Assembly: GCA_020634885.1 (NCBI GenBank)
Contig: JACKAW010000005.1
Span: 273,611 to 337,610, forward strand
DNA from: Anaerolineales bacterium
GTDB lineage: Bacteria > Chloroflexota > Anaerolineae > Anaerolineales > Villigracilaceae
DNA length: 64,000 bases
Direction of reading: 5' to 3'
In this document: in pieces, positions 1 through 7,318 of the stretch
Numbering within the stretch: position 1 is the stretch's first letter
Layout: each line of letters begins with the position of its first letter
The notes under the pieces: model-generated
What the model saw: only the letters and a program-made list of their open reading frames with translations
What the model was told of the DNA's origin: nothing
Databases searched by the model: none
Position numbers and translations under genes: made by a program

Positions 1-272
1 GAACCGGAGGGTGTACCCACGGCAATGAAGGCAAACTCCGCGCCTTTCAAGGCTTCTTCATACGAAGTTGTGAACGTGATGCGCCCGCCTTTTACATTGC
101 GTTTTACCAGTTCATCCAAACCGGGTTCGTAAATGGGCATAATGCCCTTTTTGAGATTCGCAACACGTTCTTCATTTACATCGAGCGCAACCACGCGATT
201 CCCAAGGTCGGCAAAACAGGCAGCGGTCACAAGACCCACGTATCCAACGCCGACAACACATATTTGTTTCAT
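1..272 (-). CDS. UDP-glucose/GDP-mannose 6-dehydrogenase, N-terminal part (cut by window edge)
   Basis: Only the first ~90 codons are present; the gene runs off the left edge. The start ATG (complement of 270-272) opens with [20 protein letters not shown], a beta strand and GxGxxG NAD-binding loop typical of UDP-glucose 6-dehydrogenases. It continues with the family's DVNEERV acidic end of the second strand, the [10 protein letters not shown] segment, and FIAVGTPSG, where the family usually reads C/AVGTP. The family oxidises UDP-glucose to UDP-glucuronate (or related nucleotide sugars) for surface polysaccharides. The neighbouring response regulator is upstream on the same strand and a glycosyltransferase lies beyond it, so a cell-surface sugar role is reasonable. 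The exact nucleotide-sugar substrate cannot be told from the N-terminus. Confidence 0.9.
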   Translation of the reverse strand, partial: MKQICVVGVGYVGLVTAACFADLGNRVVALDVNEERVANLKKGIMPIYEPGLDELVKRNVKGGRITFTTSYEEALKGAEFAFIAVGTPSG

Positions 273-361
273 ATTTGTATTCCTTTTGATCGTGAAAGTT
301 TCAGCTTGAAAATATTTCCCGCATGGTAGATCGATCTCGCTGCGAGTTTACAAGCTGTTGA

Positions 362-739
362 TTATCCCTTTTTTTTGATCCAGGTCTGCACGGTTTCCAA
401 CAGGTCAAGCAGGTCCATCGGCTTTGTAATGTATTCATTGCAGCCCGCATCGAAGGCGCGTTTACGGTCGCCGGGCAGGGCATTGGCTGTCAGTGCGATG
501 ATTGGGATGGCTGCCGTGGCAGGGTTGCCTTTTATGAGGCGGGTGGCGGTCCAACCGTCCATTTCTGGCATCGAAAGATCCATGATGATCAGGTCTGGTT
601 TCTGCACGTTTGCCGCAGTTACCCCGTCACGACCGTTCATGGCAAGAAGGGTTTCAAACCCATTCTTTTCGAGAATGAACCGCACCAGTTCGTACGTATC
701 CATATTATCTTCAACAATAAGAATTTGTCCTGCATTCAT
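362..739 (-). CDS. Stand-alone CheY-like response regulator receiver
   Basis: A 125-residue protein made only of a receiver domain. The acidic pair lies in VEDNMDT near residue 11, the phospho-acceptor aspartate in LIIMDLSMPEMDG near residue 54, the switch threonine in IALTANA, and the conserved lysine in YITKPMD near the C-terminus. There is no output domain, so it would act by protein-protein contact or as a phosphorelay intermediate, like the receivers scattered beside hybrid kinases in Chloroflexota. No cognate kinase is adjacent. It is divergent from the glycosyltransferase at 780 and codirectional with the UDP-sugar dehydrogenase, from which it is separated by about 90 nt. Confidence 0.9.
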   Translation of the reverse strand: MNAGQILIVEDNMDTYELVRFILEKNGFETLLAMNGRDGVTAANVQKPDLIIMDLSMPEMDGWTATRLIKGNPATAAIPIIALTANALPGDRKRAFDAGCNEYITKPMDLLDLLETVQTWIKKKG

Positions 740-767
740 GGCTTAAATATACTACAAAGTGAGGTTG

Positions 768-773
768 TATAAT
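768..773 (+). promoter_or_regulatory. -10 box TATAAT of a probably leaderless gene
   Basis: A perfect TATAAT ends 6 nt before the ATG at 780, so transcription would begin at or next to the start codon. No good -35 hexamer and no well-placed ribosome binding site were found. The same spacing recurs at several other genes in the window (see findings). Confidence 0.5.
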
Positions 774-779
774 TACTTT

Positions 780-1946
780 ATGCGCCTGCTATTTGTCACG
801 GATATTCGTTCTCCCATCTCAAAAAACTGGATTCGCCGCTTCACTGAACGGGGTGACGAGGTTTTCATCGCCGCCACATTTGAGGCGGATACCGATCTGC
901 CCATACAACGGATGGAATTTACTCCTGTGGCGTTTAGCTCTGCAAAGAAACGTACTTCAGCGCCCTCCTCCGCCTCTTCCCGGACCCTTAGCTTGCGTAC
1001 CAAAATTAGGCAGTGGCTGGGTCCTGTTACCATTCCCGCTGCCGCGCAAAAATTACGCGCCTTCATCAAAGAAGTTCAGCCTGATATTGTCCACGCCATG
1101 CGCGTTCCTTACGAGGGGATGTTGGCGGCTTCTGCCTTGCAAGGATTGAAAAAACGTCCGAAATTTATCGTCTCTATTTGGGGCAACGACTTTACCCTGC
1201 ATGCCCCGTCTACGCCGCTGATGGGGTGGTACACCCGCAAGGTCTTGCGCCTGGCAGATGGCTTGCACGCCGATGTGCAGCGCGATGTGACGCTGGCTCA
1301 TCAATGGGGCTTGAGCGAGGATAAGCCCTCTTTGGTGGTACCCGGCAACGGCGGAATCAGAGCCGATGTTTTTTATCCGCCAAGTGAGTTGGTGAAAGCG
1401 CCGGTGGTTATTAATCCGCGCGGGGTGCGCCCGTATGTTCGTACTGATTCTTTCTTCAAGTCCATCCCTTTGGTGTTGGCAAAACGCCCCGATGTAAAGT
1501 TTGTGTGTACAGGGATGCAGAACGAGCCGCAGGCGCAAACCTGGGTGAAAGAGTTGGGGATCGAAGCGGCAGTGGAGTTAGCCCCCGCCTTTGCACATGA
1601 AAAAATGGGTGAGGTTTTTCGCGGGGCGCAGGTGGTGGTTTCGCCAAGCCTTCACGATGGCACACCGAATTCATTGATCGAAGCCATGGCGTGTGGGTGT
1701 TTCCCTGTGGCGGGTGATCTTGATTCGATCCGTGAATGGATCACGCATGGGCAAAATGGACTGTTGTTCAATGCCAATGATCCGCAGTCCATTGCAGATG
1801 CGATTCTTTTGGGGCTGGAAAGAGAAGACCTGCGAACCGAAGCCGCAGGTCTTAATACGAGTTTGATCTCCACTCGCGCCGAGTATGGGGCGTGTATGAA
1901 ACAGGTGGAGGAATTTTACAATTTGGTCTTGCAGGAGCAGGGTTAG
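780..1946 (+). CDS. Glycosyltransferase family 4 (GT-B fold)
   Basis: The 388-residue protein has the GT-B layout: an N-terminal Rossmann half beginning MRLLFVTDIRSP, the segment DIVHAMRVPYEG, then a C-terminal donor-binding half with FVCTGMQNEP and the family-4 signature SPSLHDGTPNSLIEAMACG, in which the E of EAMA is usual for retaining GT4 enzymes. These transfer a sugar from a nucleotide sugar to a lipid-linked or other acceptor at the inner face of the membrane. A GTG at 759 is in frame but overlaps the -10 box, so the ATG at 780 is preferred. Its stop overlaps that of the convergent YtxH gene by 4 nt. The sugar specificity is unknown. Confidence 0.85.
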   Translation: MRLLFVTDIRSPISKNWIRRFTERGDEVFIAATFEADTDLPIQRMEFTPVAFSSAKKRTSAPSSASSRTLSLRTKIRQWLGPVTIPAAAQKLRAFIKEVQPDIVHAMRVPYEGMLAASALQGLKKRPKFIVSIWGNDFTLHAPSTPLMGWYTRKVLRLADGLHADVQRDVTLAHQWGLSEDKPSLVVPGNGGIRADVFYPPSELVKAPVVINPRGVRPYVRTDSFFKSIPLVLAKRPDVKFVCTGMQNEPQAQTWVKELGIEAAVELAPAFAHEKMGEVFRGAQVVVSPSLHDGTPNSLIEAMACGCFPVAGDLDSIREWITHGQNGLLFNANDPQSIADAILLGLEREDLRTEAAGLNTSLISTRAEYGACMKQVEEFYNLVLQEQG

Positions 1947-2164
1947 AATTCTTCGCGGGGTGTTCTCAGTGATTCTAAACGCCCGCGCAATTCGATCCGA
2001 CGGGCATCTGCCGTGTGGCGGATATCGGTAAAGAAGTTTTGCCCACGGTCGCGGAGCTGTCCGCGCAGTTGTTCGCCGGATTCTGGGGCGAGTAAAAGTG
2101 CGATTACCGAGCCGACAAGCGCGCCGGTAAAGATGCCGATCAAAAAGCCAAACATTCTACGCAT
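1943..2164 (-). CDS. YtxH-domain small membrane protein
   Basis: A 73-residue protein with a glycine-rich N-terminal transmembrane helix (FGFLIGIFTGALVGSVIALL) followed by LAPESGEQLR, the hallmark of the YtxH family, and a charged amphipathic tail. YtxH proteins are small envelope or stress-associated proteins of unknown biochemical function. It overlaps the end of the convergent glycosyltransferase by 4 nt. A purine-rich stretch upstream of the ATG may serve as the ribosome binding site. Identification rests on the helix plus APxSG motif; the length is typical of the family. Confidence 0.8.
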   Translation of the reverse strand: MRRMFGFLIGIFTGALVGSVIALLLAPESGEQLRGQLRDRGQNFFTDIRHTADARRIELRGRLESLRTPREEF

Positions 2165-2209
2165 GGTGTTTCTCCTTGAACGAGGTCAGTATGATGGGTA
2201 AATTATACA

Positions 2210-3445
2210 TTAGTGATGACCGTTTTTCTTCAATGCTTCTTTAAGCGTAGCTCCGAGCCGGGTAATGCCCTCACGGATCAACTCAGGATTGGAGTATGAA
2301 AAATTGAGACGCATGGTATTTGCCCCGCCGCCATTGGGATGGAATGCCGAGCCCGGTACAAATGCCACTTTCCGCTCAATGGCAATTTTAAGGACTTCTG
2401 CGGCATCTACGCCTTCTGGCATGACACCCCACAAGAACATCCCTCCCTGCGGTTTGGTCCAACGCATTTCGCTTGGGAACATCTCATCCATCATTTCGAG
2501 CATCACATCGCGGCGTTCTTTGTATACCGAGCGGATCACCTTGACGTGTTCATCTAAAAAGCCGCCTTTTGAGACTTCATGCGTCACATATTGATTGAAA
2601 GATGATGTATGCAAGTCGGCTGCCTGTTTGGTCATCACCAGCTTTTGAATGACCTTTGGCGGTGCAACCACCCAAGCCATACGCAGCCCCGGTGCAAGCA
2701 GTTTTGAGAAGGTGCTCAGGTAGATGACATTACCCGTGTATTCGTTCCCGCCATCATTTCGGTATTGCGCATCCAAGTAAACAACGGAAGGCAGGTGTTC
2801 TCCATCGTAGCGGAGTTGACCGTAGGGGTCGTCTTCGATGATGGGTACGCCGTACTGGTCGGCAAGTGTTACTAATCGTTTGCGCCGTTCCAGGCTGAGG
2901 GTTGAGCCGGAGGGATTCTGAAAGTTTGGAAGCACGTAAATGAATTTCGGTCCGACCCGAAGCGCATTTTCCAATTCGTCCACGATCATGCCGTGCTCAT
3001 CTGCGGGCACAGAAATGTACTGCGCTCCGTATGCGTTCCATGCTTGCAGCGCGCCGAGATAGGTGGGCGATTCAACGACGATGTAATCGCCGCGATTAAG
3101 AAACAACCTGCCGATAAAATCCAGCGCCTGCTGCGAACCGGATGTGATCAAAATATTTTCGGGTGTTACTGAAACCTTGTATCGTTCTGCATGACGGGCG
3201 ATCATCTCGCGCAGCGGGCGGTAGCCTTCGGTGGTGCTGTACTGAAGCGCCTGTGCTCCATGTTCTGTTAATACCCGGTTACATGCTTCTTGAAATTTTT
3301 CAACGGGGAAAACCCCCGGCGCGGGCAGCCCGCCCGCAAACGAAATAAGATCGGGCTGTTCGGTAAACTTTAAAAGCTCACGGATCACGGAACTTCCCAT
3401 GCGTTGTGTACGGTGGGCAAAGCGATATTCCCAGGGTGTCTGCAT
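2210..3445 (-). CDS. PLP-dependent aminotransferase class I/II (2-aminoadipate/multi-substrate type)
   Basis: The 411-residue fold-type I aminotransferase resembles the LysN / 2-aminoadipate aminotransferase group: start QTPWEYRFAHRTQRMGSS, ISFAGGLPAPGVFP, the PLP-contacting NFQNPSG, EDDPYGQLRYDG and the Schiff-base lysine in YLSTFSKLLAPGLRMAW, with the C-terminal carboxylate-binding arginine in MRLNFSY. Such enzymes move amino groups between glutamate/2-oxoglutarate and lysine-pathway, branched or aromatic keto acids. The ATG at 3445 is chosen over an in-frame GTG at 3451 because AAGGAG lies 5 nt before it. It is preceded by a structured leader with an intrinsic terminator, so expression is probably controlled by attenuation. 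Substrate preference cannot be fixed from sequence. Confidence 0.88.
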   Translation of the reverse strand: MQTPWEYRFAHRTQRMGSSVIRELLKFTEQPDLISFAGGLPAPGVFPVEKFQEACNRVLTEHGAQALQYSTTEGYRPLREMIARHAERYKVSVTPENILITSGSQQALDFIGRLFLNRGDYIVVESPTYLGALQAWNAYGAQYISVPADEHGMIVDELENALRVGPKFIYVLPNFQNPSGSTLSLERRKRLVTLADQYGVPIIEDDPYGQLRYDGEHLPSVVYLDAQYRNDGGNEYTGNVIYLSTFSKLLAPGLRMAWVVAPPKVIQKLVMTKQAADLHTSSFNQYVTHEVSKGGFLDEHVKVIRSVYKERRDVMLEMMDEMFPSEMRWTKPQGGMFLWGVMPEGVDAAEVLKIAIERKVAFVPGSAFHPNGGGANTMRLNFSYSNPELIREGITRLGATLKEALKKNGHH

Positions 3446-3468
3446 TTTCACTCCTTAAGTGAAGAGAT

Positions 3469-3505
3469 AAAAAAAGCCTGACAGGTACGCAGGTACCCAT
3501 CAGGC
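3469..3505 (-). terminator. Leader attenuator: intrinsic terminator just upstream of the aminotransferase
   Basis: On the minus strand two 12-nt arms (3505-3494 and 3487-3476) pair completely if two G-U pairs are allowed, around a 6-nt loop, followed by seven U residues (3475-3469). The hairpin ends only 23 nt before the aminotransferase ATG and lies between it and any upstream promoter, so it must be an attenuator or read-through barrier. Confidence 0.75.
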
Positions 3506-3610
3506 GGACTGATTGTTCAAGGCATCAATGTGCCGAAATGTAGTCTTGCCAGAATTCTGTTCATGGCACTTGAATCTTACCCACTTTTTTCAAAGGACGC
3601 AACTGTTATT
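3506..3610 (-). promoter_or_regulatory. Structured 5' leader of the aminotransferase, class unidentified
   Basis: Upstream of the attenuator the minus-strand RNA can form at least two further hairpins, GCCA...TGGC and GGCA...TGCC. I could not match it to T-box, lysine, SAM, glycine, TPP or other common riboswitch cores; the T-box TGGNACC motif is not present in its normal form. It may sense an amino acid or metabolite, or encode a protein-binding site. Confidence 0.4.
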
Positions 3611-3789
3611 TGTAACTGTAAACCTGTTGTATATATGACAAACCGCCTCATTTCAGACGTTTAGCCGGTTATTGCGTTTCAGGCATTTTTCTGCCTGTAG
3701 GTTTTCTTCAGAAATTAAGACTATGAGAAAACTATGAAGGTAGGGTTTTTGCCTATTGCAAAAAAAAGGTAATTATGTAAAAATAACCC

Positions 3790-3828
3790 TGCAACGACTA
3801 GGGTGCCCCCCTCACCCTGGTCGTTGCA
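3790..3828 (-). terminator. Intrinsic terminator after the EamA transporter
   Basis: Two 16-nt arms (3790-3805 and 3813-3828) pair with a single non-Watson-Crick position, followed in the minus direction by a short T-rich run (GGGTTATTTTTAC). It lies 15 nt beyond the stop codon of the transporter gene at 3844. The AT-rich 3611-3789 stretch holds nothing else I can name. Confidence 0.65.
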
Positions 3829-3843
3829 CTTTAAGTGGGAAAT

Positions 3844-4698
3844 TTAACCAAAAATAGCAATTACCATTACCCCTGCAAACACGATTACTGAACCAAACAC
3901 CCGTACGCCCCCCATCTGTTCTTTTAGAAAACGCCATCCCAGAAACGCCCCGATCACCGCACTAACTTCGCGGATCGCGCCCGAATAACTGAGCGGGGCA
4001 AAAGTATAGGCAAATAACGCAAGCATATAAGCAACCAGCCCCAATCCACCGCCGACCAATAGATAATTACGGTTTTTCATCCACACACGTTTAAAAGAAT
4101 CAACCCCGTAGTGAAAGGCAATATATGGCGTTGTGATAAAAGGGATCATGGAGAACATGAACAACCCGTACGATAAAACCGGTCCACCACGGACGGCTTT
4201 GCCGTCCACAAAGGTATATACAGAAATGATCAATGCAACCAATAGCGCGGTGAGAATACCTTTAATATGTATCTTTTCGCCCTTGCTTTTCAAGAGTGTT
4301 GTCGCGCCGATGGACATAATGCCCAGCGTGATCATTCCCAGCCCGATATAGCCGCCTATCGTTAGGCGCTCGTTTAAGAAGATCGCAGTCCACAGCACCA
4401 ACATGGCGGGAGCCGCCCCGCGCGCAATGGGGTACACCAGCGAAAAATCGTGGCTGGTATAGGCGGTGCTCAATAAAATAAAATAGATCGCTTCCAGGAA
4501 CATACTGATGATGGCAAAGCCCCACATCTCTTTTGGAGGCATTCCGGTAAAAAGCAGTATGACAAAGGCGAATGCGCCGCTGAGGATGGTCTGCCAGCCC
4601 ATCGCCACAAATTTTTCTTCTGCACTTTTGAGCAGGAAGTTCCATAAAGCGTGCATGGATGCGGACAGGAACAAAAGAACAAGCGCCAAGGTGGGCAT
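3844..4698 (-). CDS. EamA/DMT-family drug/metabolite transporter
   Basis: A 284-residue integral membrane protein with about ten hydrophobic helices arranged as two five-helix repeats, the EamA architecture. Recognisable family segments are the first helix ending SASMHALWNFLLK, SLVYPIARGAAPAMLVLWTAIFLNERLT at the end of repeat one, and FAPLSYSGAIREVSAVIGAFLGWRFLKEQ in repeat two. Family members export amino acids, nucleosides, drugs or sugars in exchange for protons; substrate cannot be predicted. It stands alone, with a terminator directly downstream and an 87-nt gap from the ArsR gene upstream. Confidence 0.85.
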   Translation of the reverse strand: MPTLALVLLFLSASMHALWNFLLKSAEEKFVAMGWQTILSGAFAFVILLFTGMPPKEMWGFAIISMFLEAIYFILLSTAYTSHDFSLVYPIARGAAPAMLVLWTAIFLNERLTIGGYIGLGMITLGIMSIGATTLLKSKGEKIHIKGILTALLVALIISVYTFVDGKAVRGGPVLSYGLFMFSMIPFITTPYIAFHYGVDSFKRVWMKNRNYLLVGGGLGLVAYMLALFAYTFAPLSYSGAIREVSAVIGAFLGWRFLKEQMGGVRVFGSVIVFAGVMVIAIFG

Positions 4699-4785
4699 GG
4701 TTTTACCTCAAGGGTATGGTTTTTTATTTCTATTGGTTCAAGTATCTCATGCTTAAGAAATCGATCCAAGGGAAAGGCGGGCGTA

Positions 4786-5343
4786 TTACTCCTCCCTCCA
4801 ATACTCACCGCCGCCGCCTTCACGCAGCATCAATTTGGCACCAACCAGTTCACGGCGCAGGGAGGCGGTATCTTCGTGGTACCCGCCCAATATCTCGTTG
4901 ACCTGCCTCTCGCTATACCGTTTGCCGACCTTGAACGCCTTGACCACATAGCGCAGCACCGCATCCAGCTTTTTTCGCTGGGCAGGAATGGTCTTCAGGC
5001 TGCCATCGGTTCGGGTGAAATCGGCGACTACTTTGCGGTCGTAGGCGTCCACATCCACATCGGCAATGGAGGCGGTCATTTTCTCCTGTGAGAACAGGCT
5101 GCGCGATTTTTCCTCAAGCGCCCTTTTATCCAGTTGATAGACGTTATAGTAGCTGTCTGCTTTGGCGTTGACCAAGCCTACCTTGGATAACTTGGAGAGG
5201 TGATGTGATACGGTGGATGCTTTTAGCCCCAGCAGGGCGGCGAGTTCTTCCACGCTGTAAGGCTGCTGGGCAAGCAACCCGATGATCTTGAGGCGGTTTG
5301 CATCCGAAAGGACTTTGAAGAAAGCGACAAGTTCCTCGCTCAT
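4786..5343 (-). CDS. ArsR-type HTH regulator with C-terminal DUF2087 domain (second copy)
   Basis: The 185-residue protein starts MSEELVAFFKVLSDANRLKI, a classic ArsR winged-helix opening, with recognition helix KASTVSHHLSKLSKVGLV. The C-terminal half carries DUF2087 features: DFTRTDGSLKTIP, YSERQVNEIL and YHEDTASLRREL. No CxC metal site of SmtB/ArsR type is visible, so the ligand, if any, is unlikely to be a classical thiophilic metal. It is the last gene of a three-gene operon: one nucleotide separates its start from the GIY-YIG stop. An in-frame start 45 nt upstream lies inside the GIY-YIG gene and is disfavoured. Confidence 0.85.
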   Translation of the reverse strand: MSEELVAFFKVLSDANRLKIIGLLAQQPYSVEELAALLGLKASTVSHHLSKLSKVGLVNAKADSYYNVYQLDKRALEEKSRSLFSQEKMTASIADVDVDAYDRKVVADFTRTDGSLKTIPAQRKKLDAVLRYVVKAFKVGKRYSERQVNEILGGYHEDTASLRRELVGAKLMLREGGGGEYWREE

Positions 5344-5344
5344 C

Positions 5345-5722
5345 TCACGCCTCGCGGATTCTGGTGTTGAGGTTATAGCCATTCTCAACCGGGTTAAGTT
5401 TTTCCAGCCAGATCATTTCCAGCAGGGTTAACTCATCGTTTAAATTGAAGTTTGGGCTATCAACCACGTTCACCTCTTCAAGGATCTCAAAAACGAAGTT
5501 TTCTGCACCGATTTCATTCCAATCATTTTGCAGGGATTTATTGGTGTGGCTGCCTATTTTCAGCATGAATTTATGCCGGTTCAATGGACCTTCAAGGTTT
5601 AAACTGCTCCCAAGGAACATCCTGCCATTGAGCGTGTTCTTCACTTGATAAATACCAGCGGGTTTGACACGCTCCATGTATTCGCGGTTGAGGTCTTTTC
5701 TTGTCTTGGTCTTAGTTTCCAT
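5345..5722 (-). CDS. GIY-YIG domain protein, probably catalytically impaired
   Basis: A 125-residue single GIY-YIG domain: AGIYQVKNTLNGRMFLGSS supplies GIY and a degenerate YIG (FLG), followed by HTNKSLQNDWNEIGAENFVF and the conserved glutamate region LLEMIWLEKLNP. Where active enzymes have the catalytic Arg four residues after the asparagine of the SxNI motif, this protein has Pro (SLNLEGPLNRH), and an Arg appears only three residues later. A DNA-binding rather than cutting role is therefore possible. It starts inside the end of the upstream ArsR gene (11-nt overlap, GGAAGG as ribosome site) and abuts the downstream one, so the three are translationally coupled. It is more AT-rich than its flanks. 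Confidence 0.8.
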   Translation of the reverse strand: METKTKTRKDLNREYMERVKPAGIYQVKNTLNGRMFLGSSLNLEGPLNRHKFMLKIGSHTNKSLQNDWNEIGAENFVFEILEEVNVVDSPNFNLNDELTLLEMIWLEKLNPVENGYNLNTRIREA

Positions 5723-6257
5723 TTTGCACCTTCCAGTACTTTGAACCGTCGCTTTCCCGTGCAAGCAGACCGGCTTCGATCAGATCGCGGCGCAGACCTG
5801 CGGTATCTTCATGGAACCGTTTGATAATGGTGTTTACCTCACGCTCGGTATAGTTCTTGTCAAACTCAAATTGCCCAGCTAGATACTTCAATATTGGTTG
5901 AATTTTTTTGCTTTCTGGTATCTGGCGGATGCTGCCATCTTCATTTAGGTAGGTGCGTAGGATTTTTTTCGAGAACTCGTCCAACTCTTCAGGGGGGATA
6001 AACCCTTTGTTTTCGGCAAAAAATCTTTCTTTGCCGACGGTGGCGAGCTTATCTTCATTGAGCGTGAAAACTCCGTCAGTTTGGTGTACGACTCCAATGA
6101 ATTCCAAAAATCCCAAATGGGTGAGTGAGTCTTTTGGGGAGAGATTCAATTGCTCTGCAATTTCTTTGCGCGAGGCGCTTTTCTGCGAGAGCAGACCAAC
6201 GATCCGCAAACGGTCGGGGTCTGACATGGCTTTGACAAAATCCAGCATTTCATTCAT
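5712..6257 (-). CDS. ArsR-type HTH regulator with DUF2087 domain (first gene of operon)
   Basis: 181 residues: an N-terminal winged helix (MLDFVKAMSDPDRLRIVGLL, helix SPKDSLTHLGFLEFIGVV) and a C-terminal DUF2087 region (YLNEDGSIRQIP, YTEREVNTII, FHEDTAGLRRDLI, GSKYWKV). It shares the domain order and several motifs with the downstream copy at 4786 but the two are well diverged, arguing for an old duplication. A consensus promoter and a 9+4+9 palindrome lie directly upstream, so autoregulation is likely. Its recognition helix lacks the usual SxxSxHL core, suggesting different operator choice from its partner. Confidence 0.83.
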   Translation of the reverse strand: MNEMLDFVKAMSDPDRLRIVGLLSQKSASRKEIAEQLNLSPKDSLTHLGFLEFIGVVHQTDGVFTLNEDKLATVGKERFFAENKGFIPPEELDEFSKKILRTYLNEDGSIRQIPESKKIQPILKYLAGQFEFDKNYTEREVNTIIKRFHEDTAGLRRDLIEAGLLARESDGSKYWKVQNGN

Positions 6258-6275
6258 GTTTCACTTCCGTAAATT

Positions 6276-6297
6276 TAATTCGATGAGTATCGAATTA
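6276..6297. promoter_or_regulatory. Palindromic operator of the ArsR/GIY-YIG/ArsR operon
   Basis: Two perfect 9-nt arms (6276-6284 and 6289-6297, TAATTCGAT and its complement) flank a 4-nt spacer. The site lies between the -10 box and the first gene's ATG, where a bound ArsR repressor would block transcription. Confidence 0.65.
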
Positions 6298-6298
6298 G

Positions 6299-6327
6299 AT
6301 TTTAGAGGCGAATTAGATAGTTGTCAA
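6299..6327 (-). promoter_or_regulatory. Consensus sigma-70 promoter of the ArsR/GIY-YIG operon
   Basis: Minus strand TTGACA (6327-6322), a 17-nt spacer, then TAAAAT (6304-6299): near-perfect sigma-70 hexamers with ideal spacing, followed at once by the palindrome at 6276-6297 and an ACGGAAG ribosome site before the ATG. Confidence 0.75.
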
Positions 6328-6365
6328 GGGAATACGCATTCAACAGGATGGGATCAGCCAGTTTC

Positions 6366-7250
6366 CTAGCTTCTCCTCAGTGGTTTGAATCCCTCGCCCA
6401 AGACCTCATGAGCAAAGCCAATGACCATGAATGCATCGGGGTCTATTTCGTGAACGATATCTTTGAGGTAGGTCACTTCGGAGCGGTTGATCACACAATA
6501 AAGAATAGGGCGGACATCGCCCGTGTAGCCGCCGCGTCCTTCAAGGTAGGTGACGCCTCTTTCCAACTCTTCGATGACGCGTTTACGCACTTCCTCCGAT
6601 TGCGAGGTGACGATCATTGCCGTGCGGACGGTGCCGCCGCCTTCGAGTACGGTTTCTGCCACCAATCCGCTGACGTACAGGGCGATCATGGCGTAGAGCG
6701 CTTCTTTCCACCCAAAGACGAACCCGGCAGCAAGGATCACCAATGTATCGACCATCAAGTAACTTTGGGTCATGGGGATTCCCCGCCAGTTGTTGAGAAT
6801 GCGGGCGAGAATATCAGAGCCGCCGCTGGTGCCGCGCGCGCGATAGACCAACCCATAGCCAATGCCGCTGACGATGGCTCCATACAGTGAGCTGAGGAAG
6901 ATATCGCCTTGCAGGTCATCGATCAAAATTTGTGAGTAATGGACAAAGACGGGAATTTTCAACAAAAGATCGGTAAAAAATGCGTAGGTGATAATGGCAA
7001 TCGCTGTACGCGAGGCGAACTTTGTCCCGCCAAGAAAACGCCAGCCTAGAAGGAAGAGCGGCACGTTCCCAATAAAAACCATTAAGCCGATGGGCCAGCC
7101 GGTGTAGTGATTCAACAATTGAGAAATGCCGCTTACACCGCCAGAAGCAAGGTTGGCAGGGATAAAGAACAGGCGCAAACTCACCGCTTGGATCAAACTG
7201 GATGCAGTAATAAGAAGATAATCTCGTATTGTGGGTAAATATTTTTTCAT
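6366..7250 (-). CDS. YitT family membrane protein (DUF161/DUF2179)
   Basis: The 294-residue protein has five to six N-terminal hydrophobic helices with the YitT signatures FFIPANLASGGVSGISQLL and GARGTSGGSDILARIL-like segments (here YRARGTSGGSDILARIL), then a soluble DUF2179 domain of about 85 residues (TAMIVTSQSEEVRKRVIEEL, RGVTYLEGRGGYTG, DPDAFMVIGFAHEVLGEGF). YitT proteins are widespread conserved membrane proteins whose substrate is not established. The gene is monocistronic, convergent with nothing and divergent from the flippase-like gene at 7319. Length is normal for the family. Confidence 0.9.
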   Translation of the reverse strand: MKKYLPTIRDYLLITASSLIQAVSLRLFFIPANLASGGVSGISQLLNHYTGWPIGLMVFIGNVPLFLLGWRFLGGTKFASRTAIAIITYAFFTDLLLKIPVFVHYSQILIDDLQGDIFLSSLYGAIVSGIGYGLVYRARGTSGGSDILARILNNWRGIPMTQSYLMVDTLVILAAGFVFGWKEALYAMIALYVSGLVAETVLEGGGTVRTAMIVTSQSEEVRKRVIEELERGVTYLEGRGGYTGDVRPILYCVINRSEVTYLKDIVHEIDPDAFMVIGFAHEVLGEGFKPLRRS

Positions 7251-7304
7251 TCACGTTCCTTTCAGGGCGGGAATTATAAGCGAGCGTTTTCTTTCCCGCT
7301 TTGG

Positions 7305-7310
7305 TAAAAT
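7305..7310 (+). promoter_or_regulatory. -10 box TAAAAT close to the start codon
   Basis: TAAAAT ends 8 nt before the ATG at 7319 with no ribosome binding site between, the spacing expected for a leaderless transcript. Confidence 0.4.
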
Positions 7311-7318
7311 CCTTTCTT

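Noticed and set aside
3452..3610. T-box call for the aminotransferase leader because of GGGTACC
   Set aside because: The conserved TGGNACC-GCG core and AGTA/AGAGA Stem I motifs, clear at 24 kb, are missing here; GGTACC is part of the terminator stem.
6321..6890. Plus-strand frame (189 codons) over the YitT gene
   Set aside because: Shadow of YitT, whose domains are complete on the minus strand.
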